A stretch of 64,000 nt of DNA from Lachnospiraceae bacterium (GCA_014239155.1 JAAZZQ010000063.1:1-64000); one strand, 5' to 3'. Shown: positions 8,525 through 18,393, numbered from the stretch's first letter. Notes: generated by a model from the sequence alone, not told the origin. Numbers and translations: made by a program.

Positions 8525-9901
8525 ATGGAAGAAAAAAAAGAGGAAACAATGCATGTTGCAATTGCAGTGGAGAATGTCTGCAAGGTTTACCGTCTCTATG
8601 ATAAGCCAACGGACCGATTAAAAGAAGCACTTAAATTAACCAGAAAGCAGAAGTATCATGAATCTTATGCGTTGTCGAACGTAAGCTTTGATGTTCGGCA
8701 GGGAGAGTGTGTTGGTATTATTGGAACAAACGGTTCTGGAAAATCGACAATTTTAAAGATTATTACTGGGGTGTTAAATCCGTCAAGCGGTTCGGTCACT
8801 GTGAATGGGCGGATTTCTGCGCTTTTGGAGTTGGGCGCAGGATTTAATCAGGAGTATTCTGGCATTGAAAATATTTATTTAAATGGTACTATGAATGGTT
8901 TTTCTGAGGAAGAAATTAAGGCGAGAATGCAGGATATCCTTGATTTTGCAGATATTGGTGACTATGTTTATCAGCCGGTAAAGACTTATTCGAGTGGAAT
9001 GTTTGTGCGCCTTGCGTTTTCAGTGGCTATCAATATTGACCCAGAAATTTTAATTGTTGATGAAGCGCTTTCTGTTGGCGATGTGTTTTTTCAGGCAAAG
9101 TGTTATCACAAGTTTGAAGAATTCAAAAGAATGGGAAAGACGATTATGATTGTCAGCCATGATTTAAGCAGCATTGCCAAGTATTGTGACAGAGTAATTT
9201 TGCTCAATCAGGGAGTGAAGCTTGGCGAGGGTTCACCCAAAGAGATGATAGACGATTTTAAGCGTGTTTTGGTAGGACAGTATGAGCTGCCTGAATCAAA
9301 ATCAGAGCAAAGTCTAGTAAATGATGCGGAAGTACAGGAGGCAGTTCAGTCGCAAGCTGCTGCGCAAAAACGTGCAAGACAACAGTCAGATGGCAGGGAG
9401 ACAAAGACGCTTGAGTATGGCACACAGGAGGCAGTCATTGAGGAAATTTATTTGACAGATGACCGCGGAACACAGACCAATGCTATTATTAAAGGACTTT
9501 CTTTTAGCATCTGTATGCGCGTAAGATTTCAGCAAGATTTGCCAGCGCCGATTTTTGCCTTTTCAATTAAGACAGCCAAGGGTACTGAAATTACAGGAAC
9601 GAATACTATGTTTGAAAAGGCATTTTTGGAGCCGGTGAAGGCAGGGGCGGTAAAGGATATTCGTTTCACACAGAAAATGTCACTGCAAGGTGGTGAGTAT
9701 TTAATTTCATTTGGTGTTACAGGATACGAGGGAAATGATTTTAAGGTGTATCACAGACTCTATGACGCGTTGGATGTGACAGTAGTGTCCGACAAAAATA
9801 CAGTGGGATACTATGACATGGATTCCAAAGTGGTGGTCAGAGATGCGCATGAGAAAAGCGATTTGGGGGATAACATTATAAAGTACACAAAGATACAGTG
9901 A
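8525..9901 (+). CDS. ABC exporter ATPase with C-terminal recognition domain (Wzt-like)
   Basis: It powers polysaccharide export with the preceding permease. Walker A GTNGSGKST is at residues 67-75; YSSGMFVRLAFS is the signature motif, PEILIVDEALSVGD Walker B, and IVSHD the switch. Residues up to about 265 form the ATPase domain. A low-complexity linker (about 270-300) leads to a beta-rich domain (about 300-458) laid out like Wzt C-terminal domains, which in Gram-negatives bind the chemically capped end of the sugar chain. Gram-positive TagH proteins usually carry something else there. ATG at 8525 has GAGGGGG in front; an upstream in-frame ATG at 8495 lies inside the permease gene. The next gene encodes a putative methyltransferase-kinase, fitting a capping and recognition system. 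Confidence 0.9.
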   Translation: MEEKKEETMHVAIAVENVCKVYRLYDKPTDRLKEALKLTRKQKYHESYALSNVSFDVRQGECVGIIGTNGSGKSTILKIITGVLNPSSGSVTVNGRISALLELGAGFNQEYSGIENIYLNGTMNGFSEEEIKARMQDILDFADIGDYVYQPVKTYSSGMFVRLAFSVAINIDPEILIVDEALSVGDVFFQAKCYHKFEEFKRMGKTIMIVSHDLSSIAKYCDRVILLNQGVKLGEGSPKEMIDDFKRVLVGQYELPESKSEQSLVNDAEVQEAVQSQAAAQKRARQQSDGRETKTLEYGTQEAVIEEIYLTDDRGTQTNAIIKGLSFSICMRVRFQQDLPAPIFAFSIKTAKGTEITGTNTMFEKAFLEPVKAGAVKDIRFTQKMSLQGGEYLISFGVTGYEGNDFKVYHRLYDALDVTVVSDKNTVGYYDMDSKVVVRDAHEKSDLGDNIIKYTKIQ

Positions 9902-9922
9902 ACAGGAGCAGGTGGAGGCAGT

Positions 9923-12016
9923 ATGGCAGAGAAAATGCGGATAAAGCAGGAAAAAATCGGCGGTGTAATTATGGATTACACCTATTATGCGGGGCAGGAT
10001 TTGTATTCAGACGGCGCAGTGGAAGATGAGATGTTGGATATTGCAATGAACAATTCGCCAGAACAATTTTTGCAGATAATTGAAGAGAAGAAAAGCTGGC
10101 CGATTTTTTATCATTTCTCGCCGCTGCGCACAAATATTATTGACTGGATACCATTCAAAAAAACGGACAAGGTACTTGAGATTGGAGCTGGATGTGGGGC
10201 GATTACCAGCGCGCTGGTCCAGCGTGTTGACAGCGTCACTTGTGTGGATTTATCCAAAAAACGCAGTTTGGTCAATGCATATCGCAACTGTGATGCACAG
10301 AATCTTACGATTATGGTTGGTAATTTTAAAGAGATTGAGCCACATTTGGATACCGATTATGACTATGTACTACTGATTGGTGTTTTTGAGTACGGGCAGG
10401 CATACATCGGTGGGGCATCTCCTTACGAAGATTTTATGCGGATTTGTAACCGCCACAGGAAGCAGGAGGGACGTCTTGTCATTGCGATTGAAAATAAATT
10501 TGGATTAAAATATTGGGCAGGCTGTCGAGAGGACCATTTAGGGACTTATTTTTCAGGACTAGAAGGGTATCGCGAAGGAGGTTCCGCGAGAACGTTTACC
10601 AGACATGGATTGGAAAAGATATTAGACAAGGTTGGAATAACGGAATATAGGTTTTATTATCCATATCCAGACTATAAGTTTACAACAGCGATTTATTCAG
10701 ATGCTTATCTTCCTAAAAAGGGAGAGTTAAGCAATAACCTTAGAAACTTCGACAGAGAGCGAGTGCTTTTATTTGATGAGAAACAGGTGTTTGATGAGAT
10801 TTTAGACGAGAATGCATTTCCGCTGTTTTCCAATTCGTATTTATTGGTAGTTGGCAGTGCACCGAATGTAATTTACACCAAGTTTTCTAATGACAGGGCT
10901 GCAAAATGGGCAGTCCGCACATCAATTGTCAAGGAGCAGTCAGGATTGCTTCATGTGGAGAAGTTGCCAGACACGGAGGCGGCATATAAGCACTTAAAGA
11001 ATACCAAACAAGCATATGAACAATTGTCAATGCGCTATGAGGGGACAAAAATTAAAATCAATGCTTGCACTGCGATTGGGGAGGACCTTAGAAATGGACT
11101 CTCTTTTGTGTACTGCAATGGAAGGACACTAGAATCCTTGCTTGACGAGTGCTTAATGCGGGCGGATGTCGCAGGATTTAAGGCGTTGATTGAAGAGTAT
11201 CTGTATTGGTTACGCTACAAAGAAGACACGTTCGCAGTCAGCAACTTTGACTTTATTTTTCCCAATATTCTTGTGGACGGGGAGACATGGCATGTCATTG
11301 ACTATGAGTGGACATTTGACAAACATATTGATTCAAATGACATTGCTTTCCGGGCATTTTACAATTATATGCTTGGCGGAGAGATGCGCAGAGCGTGCAA
11401 GGACCTTCTTATGAATGATATTTTGGGATTTTCTGATGCACAGATAACAGAGGCGGCTATGGAGGAACAGGAGTTTCAGCTTCGGATTACACAGCGCCGT
11501 GCCTCGGCAGAACGAATGCGGGAACTGATTGGAAATCAGGCATATGCTCTGGAAGGAATGGTGCAGTATTGTCGTCATGCGGATCTTAAGTATGTGGTAC
11601 AGATTTTTATAGACTATGGTGAGGGATTTAGCGAGGAAAATTCCCAAAAACTACGAAATTGTTATCTTCTAGGAAGACATATGAAATTGGAGTTTGATAT
11701 TCCAGAAGGCGCAGTAAAGTTTCGGATTGATCCTTGCTCGTTTCCCTGTGTTGTAGAGGTTCTTAAAGTTCAGGTGGGAGATAGAGTTTATGCCATAGAG
11801 GAGATTGTGGCGAATGGCTGTTGGCAGGAATGCGGTGTGGTTGTGTTTGATCATGAAGATCCGAATCTGGCGTTTGATGTGGAAGGAGGCAGGCACCTTA
11901 TCGCAGAGTTAGACGTTCTGGAACTGCCACCACAGTTTGCAGAACAGATTGTGCAGGATGCAACAAAGAAGGGATTTCTTTCTAGGACAAAGGCGTTTTT
12001 TAAGCCAAAGAAATAA
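9923..12016 (+). CDS. Putative methyltransferase-kinase, WbdD-like chain-capping enzyme
   Basis: The N-terminal half is a class I SAM methyltransferase: motif I VLEIGAGCGAIT at residues 84-95, CVDLSKKR for the ribose-binding acidic residue, and IGVFEYG near 152. Residues about 315-500 look like a small-molecule or protein kinase fold: Asp443 and Asn448 in NFDFIFPNIL match the HxDxxxxN catalytic loop (His replaced by Asn), and Asp460 in HVIDYEW matches the metal-binding Asp. A helical part and a beta domain (about 588-670) follow. Its size (697 residues) and order resemble E. coli WbdD, which methylates and phosphorylates the end of O9a chains and so stops growth. It directly follows the exporter genes. 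The capping role is inference; the methyltransferase call is firm, the kinase call moderate. ATG 9923 has GGAGG five bases upstream; ATG 9971 is an alternative. Confidence 0.72.
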   Translation: MAEKMRIKQEKIGGVIMDYTYYAGQDLYSDGAVEDEMLDIAMNNSPEQFLQIIEEKKSWPIFYHFSPLRTNIIDWIPFKKTDKVLEIGAGCGAITSALVQRVDSVTCVDLSKKRSLVNAYRNCDAQNLTIMVGNFKEIEPHLDTDYDYVLLIGVFEYGQAYIGGASPYEDFMRICNRHRKQEGRLVIAIENKFGLKYWAGCREDHLGTYFSGLEGYREGGSARTFTRHGLEKILDKVGITEYRFYYPYPDYKFTTAIYSDAYLPKKGELSNNLRNFDRERVLLFDEKQVFDEILDENAFPLFSNSYLLVVGSAPNVIYTKFSNDRAAKWAVRTSIVKEQSGLLHVEKLPDTEAAYKHLKNTKQAYEQLSMRYEGTKIKINACTAIGEDLRNGLSFVYCNGRTLESLLDECLMRADVAGFKALIEEYLYWLRYKEDTFAVSNFDFIFPNILVDGETWHVIDYEWTFDKHIDSNDIAFRAFYNYMLGGEMRRACKDLLMNDILGFSDAQITEAAMEEQEFQLRITQRRASAERMRELIGNQAYALEGMVQYCRHADLKYVVQIFIDYGEGFSEENSQKLRNCYLLGRHMKLEFDIPEGAVKFRIDPCSFPCVVEVLKVQVGDRVYAIEEIVANGCWQECGVVVFDHEDPNLAFDVEGGRHLIAELDVLELPPQFAEQIVQDATKKGFLSRTKAFFKPKK

Positions 12017-12053
12017 CAAAAGTATACTCTGAGATGGGGGATAGAGGATAGGA

Positions 12054-14111
12054 ATGTTGGGAAAGATAAAAGGTGCTATACAGGACAGATTGTATCAGAA
12101 TTGCATTGAGGAGTATGAGAGAGACTTGCGCTGTCAGACCGATCCTTATCTGGTGTGGGTTCAAGAGAATGAGCAAAATGCTTCTAAAAGAGAGGGAGCA
12201 GAGCGATATCCCGAACTTGGTCTTGTCTATATGGAGGATTGTGGCAGTCGCTTCTCTTTGTCTAACATAAACAAAAAGTATCTTTTGTTTGTCTCACGGG
12301 AAGGCAGAATGGCAATAAATGCGATACATGAAATTGTGGAGTATTTTGAATCTCATCAGGATACAGATATAATTTATCCGGATGAAGATGTGTGGATGTT
12401 AGATCAAAGCAGATCACAGAATGTTCTGAAAGATGACGGGGGTGCGCATCGGGTTTTTCCGTGGACAAAGCCAGTGTGGTCACCGGATACCTTGTTTTCA
12501 TTCTTCTATTTTGGACACATCTTTGCAGTTCGCAGGGAGGCTTTCTTGTCGCTTGTGTGGCTTGGAGATACGGATTATCGTAGAAATATTTATGACTTTG
12601 TCTTGAAGGCATCGGAACAAGGCAATTGTCCAAATCATATTGAGAAGATACTTTTTCATGCATATGAGCGGGGAACTAGCAGGGAAGCGATTGAGGACAC
12701 ACTGATGCACAGAACGGATTTTATTGGTGTGGGTGATGCCTATGACGATATTCGCGTACAGGCAATGACACGGCGCAACCTTGCAGGAAGAATGGTAGTA
12801 GATACAAAAACCGGAATCTCCTATCCAGTTTATGAGGTGCCAGACAAGCCGCTTGTCAGTATTGTTATTCCCTCGAAGGATAACCCAACAGTGCTGCAAC
12901 AGTGCATTCGCTCTATTTATGCACATACAGATTATCCCAATTTTGAGTTGATTGTGGTTGACAATGGCAGTCGGGAGGAAGTGCGCGCCGCACTTGAATA
13001 TTTTCAGGAGGAGTGTTTTTTTCACTATTTGTATTTGCCAATGGACTTTAATTTTTCGCGAATGTGTAACTTGGGAGTGAAAGAGGCAAAGGGAACATAT
13101 ATTCTGCTACTCAATGATGATATGGAGGTAATTGAGAACACATGGCTGACGCGAATGGTTGGGCAGGCATCGCTGCGACATGTCGGTGCAGTAGGCGCAA
13201 AACTTTTATATCCAAACTCAACCAAAATACAGCATGTGGGGATTACCAATACCATATCGGGTCCCGGACATAAACTAAAACTCCTTGATGACAGCCTGTC
13301 TTACTATTATGGTAGAAATCGCTTTGTCTATGATATGATTGGTGTTACAGCAGCCTGCCTTTTAATACGAAAGGACTGTTTTCTTGCTATGGGAGGATTG
13401 TATGAGGGGCTTGCTGTGGCGTACAATGATGTCGATTTATGTTTCCGCCTGTGGGACAGAGGGTTATACAATGTCCAACGCAACGATGTTGTGTTGTATC
13501 ATCATGAATCGCTCAGCCGCGGAGATGACTTAAAAGATGAGAAAAAATTGAAACGCTTGACAGCAGAGAAAGATATACTTTATGAGCGACACCCCAATCT
13601 TTACCGAAAAGATCCTTTTATTGGAACGCTGTTAAACAGTGGTGATTCGGAGTACAGTTGCCGCTGGCTAGAAGGGTATGAGCGTTCGGATGCCATTGCT
13701 GTAGGAGATGTTCCCATAGCAGGGAAAAAGCTTCCGCCACAGGAAAAGATGAATCAAGCAATTATGATTGCCTTGGAAGATTGTGGGCGGGAAGGTCATG
13801 CAAAAAAGGCATACTATCTTATTAAAGGTTGGGCGTATATACCAGGCGTAGACAATGCACGCTACCGCTATAAAATCCTTTTTGTCAATAATGCAGGCAA
13901 TGTGTGGGAACTTCCTGTACAGAAGCGTTATCGCAAAGACGTGGCGGCAATTTTGCCAGACGAAACCAATGTAGAATTGACTGGATTTTGTAGCTGGATT
14001 TTTGAGGGCGCGCTGCCGCCAGATACGTATGAACTGTGGATGACTGCAAAAGATGGCTGTTCGAGACAGAGACTATATCGAAGGATGGAGAAAAAGCTGG
14101 CAATCGAATGA
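12054..14111 (+). CDS. Glycosyltransferase, family 2, with degenerate second GT domain
   Basis: The active GT2 domain spans residues about 267-500: PLVSIVIPSKDNPTVLQQCI, VVDNGS, and the metal-binding LLLNDDMEV (NDD 354-356), then IQHVGI, ACLLIRKDCF and AYNDVDLCFRLW. In front of it (about 70-205) is a region that matches the back half of the first GT2 domain of the gene at 16269 but without its DQDD motif, here replaced by FVSREG. A C-terminal beta-rich domain (about 565-680; LIKGWAYIPG...) is shared with the next protein. It probably adds a sugar, such as rhamnose, to the growing polymer in the cytoplasm; donor and linkage are unknown. It forms a tandem pair with the next gene, overlapping it by four bases. 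Confidence 0.85.
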   Translation: MLGKIKGAIQDRLYQNCIEEYERDLRCQTDPYLVWVQENEQNASKREGAERYPELGLVYMEDCGSRFSLSNINKKYLLFVSREGRMAINAIHEIVEYFESHQDTDIIYPDEDVWMLDQSRSQNVLKDDGGAHRVFPWTKPVWSPDTLFSFFYFGHIFAVRREAFLSLVWLGDTDYRRNIYDFVLKASEQGNCPNHIEKILFHAYERGTSREAIEDTLMHRTDFIGVGDAYDDIRVQAMTRRNLAGRMVVDTKTGISYPVYEVPDKPLVSIVIPSKDNPTVLQQCIRSIYAHTDYPNFELIVVDNGSREEVRAALEYFQEECFFHYLYLPMDFNFSRMCNLGVKEAKGTYILLLNDDMEVIENTWLTRMVGQASLRHVGAVGAKLLYPNSTKIQHVGITNTISGPGHKLKLLDDSLSYYYGRNRFVYDMIGVTAACLLIRKDCFLAMGGLYEGLAVAYNDVDLCFRLWDRGLYNVQRNDVVLYHHESLSRGDDLKDEKKLKRLTAEKDILYERHPNLYRKDPFIGTLLNSGDSEYSCRWLEGYERSDAIAVGDVPIAGKKLPPQEKMNQAIMIALEDCGREGHAKKAYYLIKGWAYIPGVDNARYRYKILFVNNAGNVWELPVQKRYRKDVAAILPDETNVELTGFCSWIFEGALPPDTYELWMTAKDGCSRQRLYRRMEKKLAIE

Positions 14112-16252
14112 AAGAAAAAACATTACAATATCAGAAAGAACTTTTTGCACAGAAGACACCATATCTGCAATGGTTAAGACAGCAAAAGACACAAGATACA
14201 GATACAATGGTTGTTTCGGGGAAGCAGATAAACAAGCTTCCCTTTTCTTCGTGTATGGATTGTATAAAATGCTTTGGTGAAATTAAGGCGGAGCAAATCT
14301 ATCTGTTTGTAAGAGAGGGCGGGACACTGACAGCATATGCAGAACAGAAAATCGCAGCGCATTTTCTTACATCTGAGGAGAATGACAGAACACTGTTTGT
14401 CTATGCAGATGAAGATTATACAGGAAGCTTGCAAGCGCTTTACGGTATAGAGGAACAGTGTTTTGATGTTGCGGTCACAATGCCTTATCAATACTGTATG
14501 GAAAAGGGAGAAACGTACTACAGAGGACTCCCTTGGTTTAAACCGGATTTTTCACCGGATACGCTCGCTTCTTTTTTCTATCTTGGCAGCGTGTTTGCGA
14601 TTCGCGGAGATGTGATTTTAAAGATAATTGGTCAATATCAGAATGAAATTGATATTTATGAACTTGTCTATTGGATTTTTCAGGAGGCGTTAGAACGACA
14701 TCAGTCGGGAAAAAATACTGGAATTATCCATATATCAGAGGTATTGTACACCAATGGCTATCAAAGGCAAGCACAGCAAATAGAGTGTTCCAAAAAAATT
14801 CAAAAGCTGTATCAAAAGGAGCCAAAAAAGGAAAAAGTATCTATTATTATTTTAAGCAAAGACCATGCAGAATTATTAAAAAAATGTTTGGAGACATTGA
14901 TTCAGTACACAGAATATGAAAATTATGAAGTGATTGTTGTGGATAATGGCAGCAGTCCAGAACAAAAACAGCGGATATTGAACAGAATAGATGCACACAA
15001 TAACACAGATAAAAAACATAAGATTTTCTATTATTATCAGAGACAGGAATTTAATTTTTCTGCACTGTGCAATATTGGCGCGCAGTATGCAAATGGTCGT
15101 TATCTACTTTTTATGAATGATGATGTGCAAGTAATGGGGACTGCGGAAGGTAGAAAATGGCTAGACAAAATGATGGTATATGCCGCAAAGCCTTATGTGG
15201 GCGCTGTGGGGGCAAAATTGTATTATCCAAGTTCTTTAGAGGAGGATTGTGATAGAATCCAACATGTGGGAATTACCAATATGGGGATTGGACCTGCACA
15301 TAAATTAAATGGTAGAAAAGATACAGGCTGTATCTATTATGGGCGCAACACACAAAATTATAATATGTTGGCGGTTACGGCTGCCTGTATGCTGATAAAA
15401 AAGTATGTGTTTGATACGGTCGGCGGATTTGATGCATCTTTTCCAGTAGCGTACAATGATGTAGAGCTTTGTTTTCGGTTATACCAGCAGGGATATTTTT
15501 CGGTGCAAGTTAATGAGGCAGTACTGATTCACCATGAATCTCTTAGTCGGGGATATGATTTTTCTCCAGAAAAACAGCGGCGACTGCAAGAGGAAAAGGA
15601 ACGTTTATATAAAAAATATCCTTTATTTTGCGCCGCAGACCCTTTTTATAGCCCGCATTTGGTACAGTGGAAAAAAGATATAGATTACAATGTCAATTAT
15701 TTATATGCGTGTGATAAAATGGCAGAGCCTGTGCTTTTAACTGGGCAGATAGCAAAGCATAAGAGTGGAAAAGGGATAAGTAAAATAATACAACGAGAAT
15801 ATTTTCGGGAACAGCTCTATCAAAAAAATACCACAGTTGGAAAAGTGTATGACCATATCACAGGCAGGCATCGTTTTATACTTCAAATAGATGGTGTGGA
15901 GCAGAATGATATAGAAGTGAAAATAACTGGTTGGTGTGTAAAACGCAATCAGGATAACGCAGGCATTTCTCGAACAATTTGGCTTGTTGAGGAGACAAAA
16001 AAACTTGGCACTGGAACAATCTATGCGTTTGATTTGCCGCCAAAATTGCGCGAAGATGTGGCAGAATTGTTTGCAAGGGACAAAAATACAGAACATGTGG
16101 CGCTCTCAGGTATAAATCTATTGTTTGCAAAACAAGGTTTGCGCTCTGGAAAATATCGAATAGGAGTTCTTGTTGATAAGAAACATATGCTATATATACA
16201 AGACCAAGCAGGAAGTTTGGTGTTTGTAAAAGTTGAAAAAGATTCACAGTAG
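14108..16252 (+). CDS. Glycosyltransferase, family 2, paralogue of the preceding gene
   Basis: It has the same three-part build as its neighbour: a degenerate GT2-like region (residues about 60-215, FVREGG where a DxD motif would be, then YADEDYTG and FKPDFSPDTLASFF), an active GT2 domain (about 243-480; VSIIILSKDHAELLKKC, VVDNGSS, FMNDDVQV with NDD 337-339, AYNDVELCFRLY), and a C-terminal beta domain (about 600-705; ITGWCVKRN...). The ATG at 14108 overlaps the previous stop as ATGA and was chosen over an in-frame ATG 72 bases earlier for that reason. Sequence divergence from its neighbour suggests a different donor or linkage rather than redundancy. Function beyond sugar transfer is inferred only from the locus. 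Confidence 0.85.
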   Translation: MKEKTLQYQKELFAQKTPYLQWLRQQKTQDTDTMVVSGKQINKLPFSSCMDCIKCFGEIKAEQIYLFVREGGTLTAYAEQKIAAHFLTSEENDRTLFVYADEDYTGSLQALYGIEEQCFDVAVTMPYQYCMEKGETYYRGLPWFKPDFSPDTLASFFYLGSVFAIRGDVILKIIGQYQNEIDIYELVYWIFQEALERHQSGKNTGIIHISEVLYTNGYQRQAQQIECSKKIQKLYQKEPKKEKVSIIILSKDHAELLKKCLETLIQYTEYENYEVIVVDNGSSPEQKQRILNRIDAHNNTDKKHKIFYYYQRQEFNFSALCNIGAQYANGRYLLFMNDDVQVMGTAEGRKWLDKMMVYAAKPYVGAVGAKLYYPSSLEEDCDRIQHVGITNMGIGPAHKLNGRKDTGCIYYGRNTQNYNMLAVTAACMLIKKYVFDTVGGFDASFPVAYNDVELCFRLYQQGYFSVQVNEAVLIHHESLSRGYDFSPEKQRRLQEEKERLYKKYPLFCAADPFYSPHLVQWKKDIDYNVNYLYACDKMAEPVLLTGQIAKHKSGKGISKIIQREYFREQLYQKNTTVGKVYDHITGRHRFILQIDGVEQNDIEVKITGWCVKRNQDNAGISRTIWLVEETKKLGTGTIYAFDLPPKLREDVAELFARDKNTEHVALSGINLLFAKQGLRSGKYRIGVLVDKKHMLYIQDQAGSLVFVKVEKDSQ

Positions 16253-16268
16253 AAAGGTGTGGGGCAAA

Positions 16269-18275
16269 ATGGCAAAGGATATGATTGACATACATCAGAA
16301 TAAGGAAGTGCAAGATGTGCAATTCTATAAGCAGGCATATGAGCAGGAGAAGGCGCGCGCAGCGTCTCTTGCAGGCAGGCTTGCAGATGCCAGAAATGAG
16401 GCGGACAGCCTGCAATTTCAATTGGACCGCATCAAAAAGAATCCGCTGTGGAAGGCATCAAAGCCTTTGCGTCAGACAATGCACTGGGGACTTCGCAATT
16501 ATCGGCGTCTGCGGAATCTAGGCGGACCCAAAGGAATTGCCAGAAAATTAAAACAAAAGCGCATTGAGGCGGAGGCAAAGAAGCTTCATGGAACCGCAAG
16601 TTTCCCAACGCCGGAGGAGGCAGAGCGGCAAAAAAACACTGTGTTTGACCAGATGGTAAAAATTAGTATTTTGGTGCCACTATGGAATAATCAGCGGGAG
16701 TTCCAGATAGAGATGCTTGACTCCGTGATGAACCAGACGTATCAGAACTGGGAACTTTGTCTGGCAGATGGTTCTGACGAGACACACAGTTATATTGCAG
16801 AGATCTGCAAAGAATATGCCGCGCGCGCAAACGGCAGAATTATTTACCATAAATTAGAGAAAAATGATGGCATTGCTGGAAATACAAACGAGTGCTTAAA
16901 ACTTGCCACTGGCACTTATCTTGGTCTGCTTGACCAAGATGATGTTTTGCATCCTTGTGCGCTTTACGAGTATGTGAAGGCAATTAATGAACTGGAAGCG
17001 GATTATATTTATTGTGACGAGACTACGTTTAAGGGAAACAGCATTGACAATATGATTACATTGCATTTTAAGCCAGATTTTGCACCAGATAATCTGCGCG
17101 CAAACAATTATATTTGTCATTTTAGCGTGTTTTCGCGGGAGCTTCTGGAAGGAACTGAGCTTTTCCGGAGTGGTTTTGATGGGAGTCAGGACCACGATAT
17201 GATTCTGCGGCTGACCGCAAATGCAAAAAAAGTGGTACATGTGCCAAAATTGCTGTATTACTGGCGTTCGCATAAAACAAGTGTGGCGAGTGATATCAAT
17301 GCAAAACCCTATGCGATAGCGGCGGCAAAAGGGGCAGTGGCAGACCATTTAACACGCTGCGGATTTAAAAATTTTGAAATTAAAAGCACCCGTGCGTTTG
17401 ACACAATCTTTGAGATTAAGTATGAGATTCGCAGTGAGGACAAAATTTCGATTTTAATTCTAAACAAGGATCACGTGGAGGACTTAAAACGTTGTATTGA
17501 CTCGATTAAAGAACGAAGCACTTACAGCAATTATGAGATTATTATAATAGAGAATAACAGTGAAAAGAAAACTGTTTTTGACTATTATGACACCATTAAA
17601 AAACAGAAAAACATAACAATTGTTACGTATACAGGCGCGTTTAACTACGCAAAGATCAATAATTTTGGCGCTGGCTATGCGACAGGAAAATATCTCTTGT
17701 TATTAAATAATGATACGCAGGTAATTTCTATGAATTGGATGGAGTCTATGTTGATGTACGCCCAGCGCCCTGACGTGGGAGCCGTCGGCGCAAAGCTTTA
17801 TTATGGCGATCGAACAATTCAACATGCAGGGGTAGTGATTGGACTTGGCGCACATAGAACGGCAGGGCACACACACTATAAAATCAACTATGACAATCTT
17901 GGTTATATGGGGCGACTGTGTTATGCACAGAATGTATCCGCAGTGACTGGTGCATGTTTGATGGTTAGAAAGAGCCTTTATGATGCACTTGGCGGACTCG
18001 ATGAAGCGTTTGCGGTGGCTCTTAATGATGTGGATTTCTGTCTGCGTGTCAGAGAGAAAGGGTATTTGAATGTCTTCACTCCATTTGCAGAGCTGTATCA
18101 TTTTGAGTCCGCTTCGCGCGGCAGCGATGTTGTGGATGCAAAAAAGGCAGAGCGCTACGAGAAGGAGTCGGTGCTGTTTCGGGAGCGGTGGAAGGAGCTT
18201 TTGGCAAAAGGGGATCCTTATTACAATCCAAACTTTTCTTTGGACCGCAGCGATTATTCTTTAAGAATAAATTAA
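16269..18275 (+). CDS. Two-domain family 2 glycosyltransferase
   Basis: An N-terminal coiled-coil (residues about 15-65) ends in the KKNPLWKASKPLR motif seen in many polysaccharide GT proteins. GT2 domain one starts at 131 (KISILVPLWNNQREF), has ADGSDE and the metal-binding LLDQDDVLHP (222-227), then DGSQDHDMILRL and LYYWRSH. GT2 domain two starts at 392 (KISILILNKDHVEDLKRC) with LLLNNDTQV (NND 480-482), IQHAGVVIG, and ALNDVDFCLRV. Both appear complete, so it may form two alternating linkages of a repeat unit. ATG at 16269 follows AAAGGTG at 16253-16259; an earlier TTG lies inside the previous gene. Domain one is close to the gene at 20680; domain two to the active domains of the two previous genes. 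Confidence 0.88.
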   Translation: MAKDMIDIHQNKEVQDVQFYKQAYEQEKARAASLAGRLADARNEADSLQFQLDRIKKNPLWKASKPLRQTMHWGLRNYRRLRNLGGPKGIARKLKQKRIEAEAKKLHGTASFPTPEEAERQKNTVFDQMVKISILVPLWNNQREFQIEMLDSVMNQTYQNWELCLADGSDETHSYIAEICKEYAARANGRIIYHKLEKNDGIAGNTNECLKLATGTYLGLLDQDDVLHPCALYEYVKAINELEADYIYCDETTFKGNSIDNMITLHFKPDFAPDNLRANNYICHFSVFSRELLEGTELFRSGFDGSQDHDMILRLTANAKKVVHVPKLLYYWRSHKTSVASDINAKPYAIAAAKGAVADHLTRCGFKNFEIKSTRAFDTIFEIKYEIRSEDKISILILNKDHVEDLKRCIDSIKERSTYSNYEIIIIENNSEKKTVFDYYDTIKKQKNITIVTYTGAFNYAKINNFGAGYATGKYLLLLNNDTQVISMNWMESMLMYAQRPDVGAVGAKLYYGDRTIQHAGVVIGLGAHRTAGHTHYKINYDNLGYMGRLCYAQNVSAVTGACLMVRKSLYDALGGLDEAFAVALNDVDFCLRVREKGYLNVFTPFAELYHFESASRGSDVVDAKKAERYEKESVLFRERWKELLAKGDPYYNPNFSLDRSDYSLRIN

Positions 18276-18299
18276 ATTTTGGATAATTCTCATAGAATC

Positions 18300-18328
18300 T
18301 TGCAAAATTTCCAAATTTTTGGTTTAAT
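18300..18328 (+). promoter_or_regulatory. Candidate sigma-A promoter for the phosphoglucomutase
   Basis: TTGCAA (18300-18305), 17-base spacer, TTTAAT (18323-18328), in an AT-rich gap of 118 bases after the glycosyltransferase. The -35 matches four and the -10 five of six positions. It would put the start of the transcript near 18335, upstream of the GGAGG site. Confidence 0.45.
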
Positions 18329-18393
18329 ATAAATGGAATGTAGTGCAAACTGACAACGCACTGATTTTAATGAATTTATGTGGAGGTAGCAGT

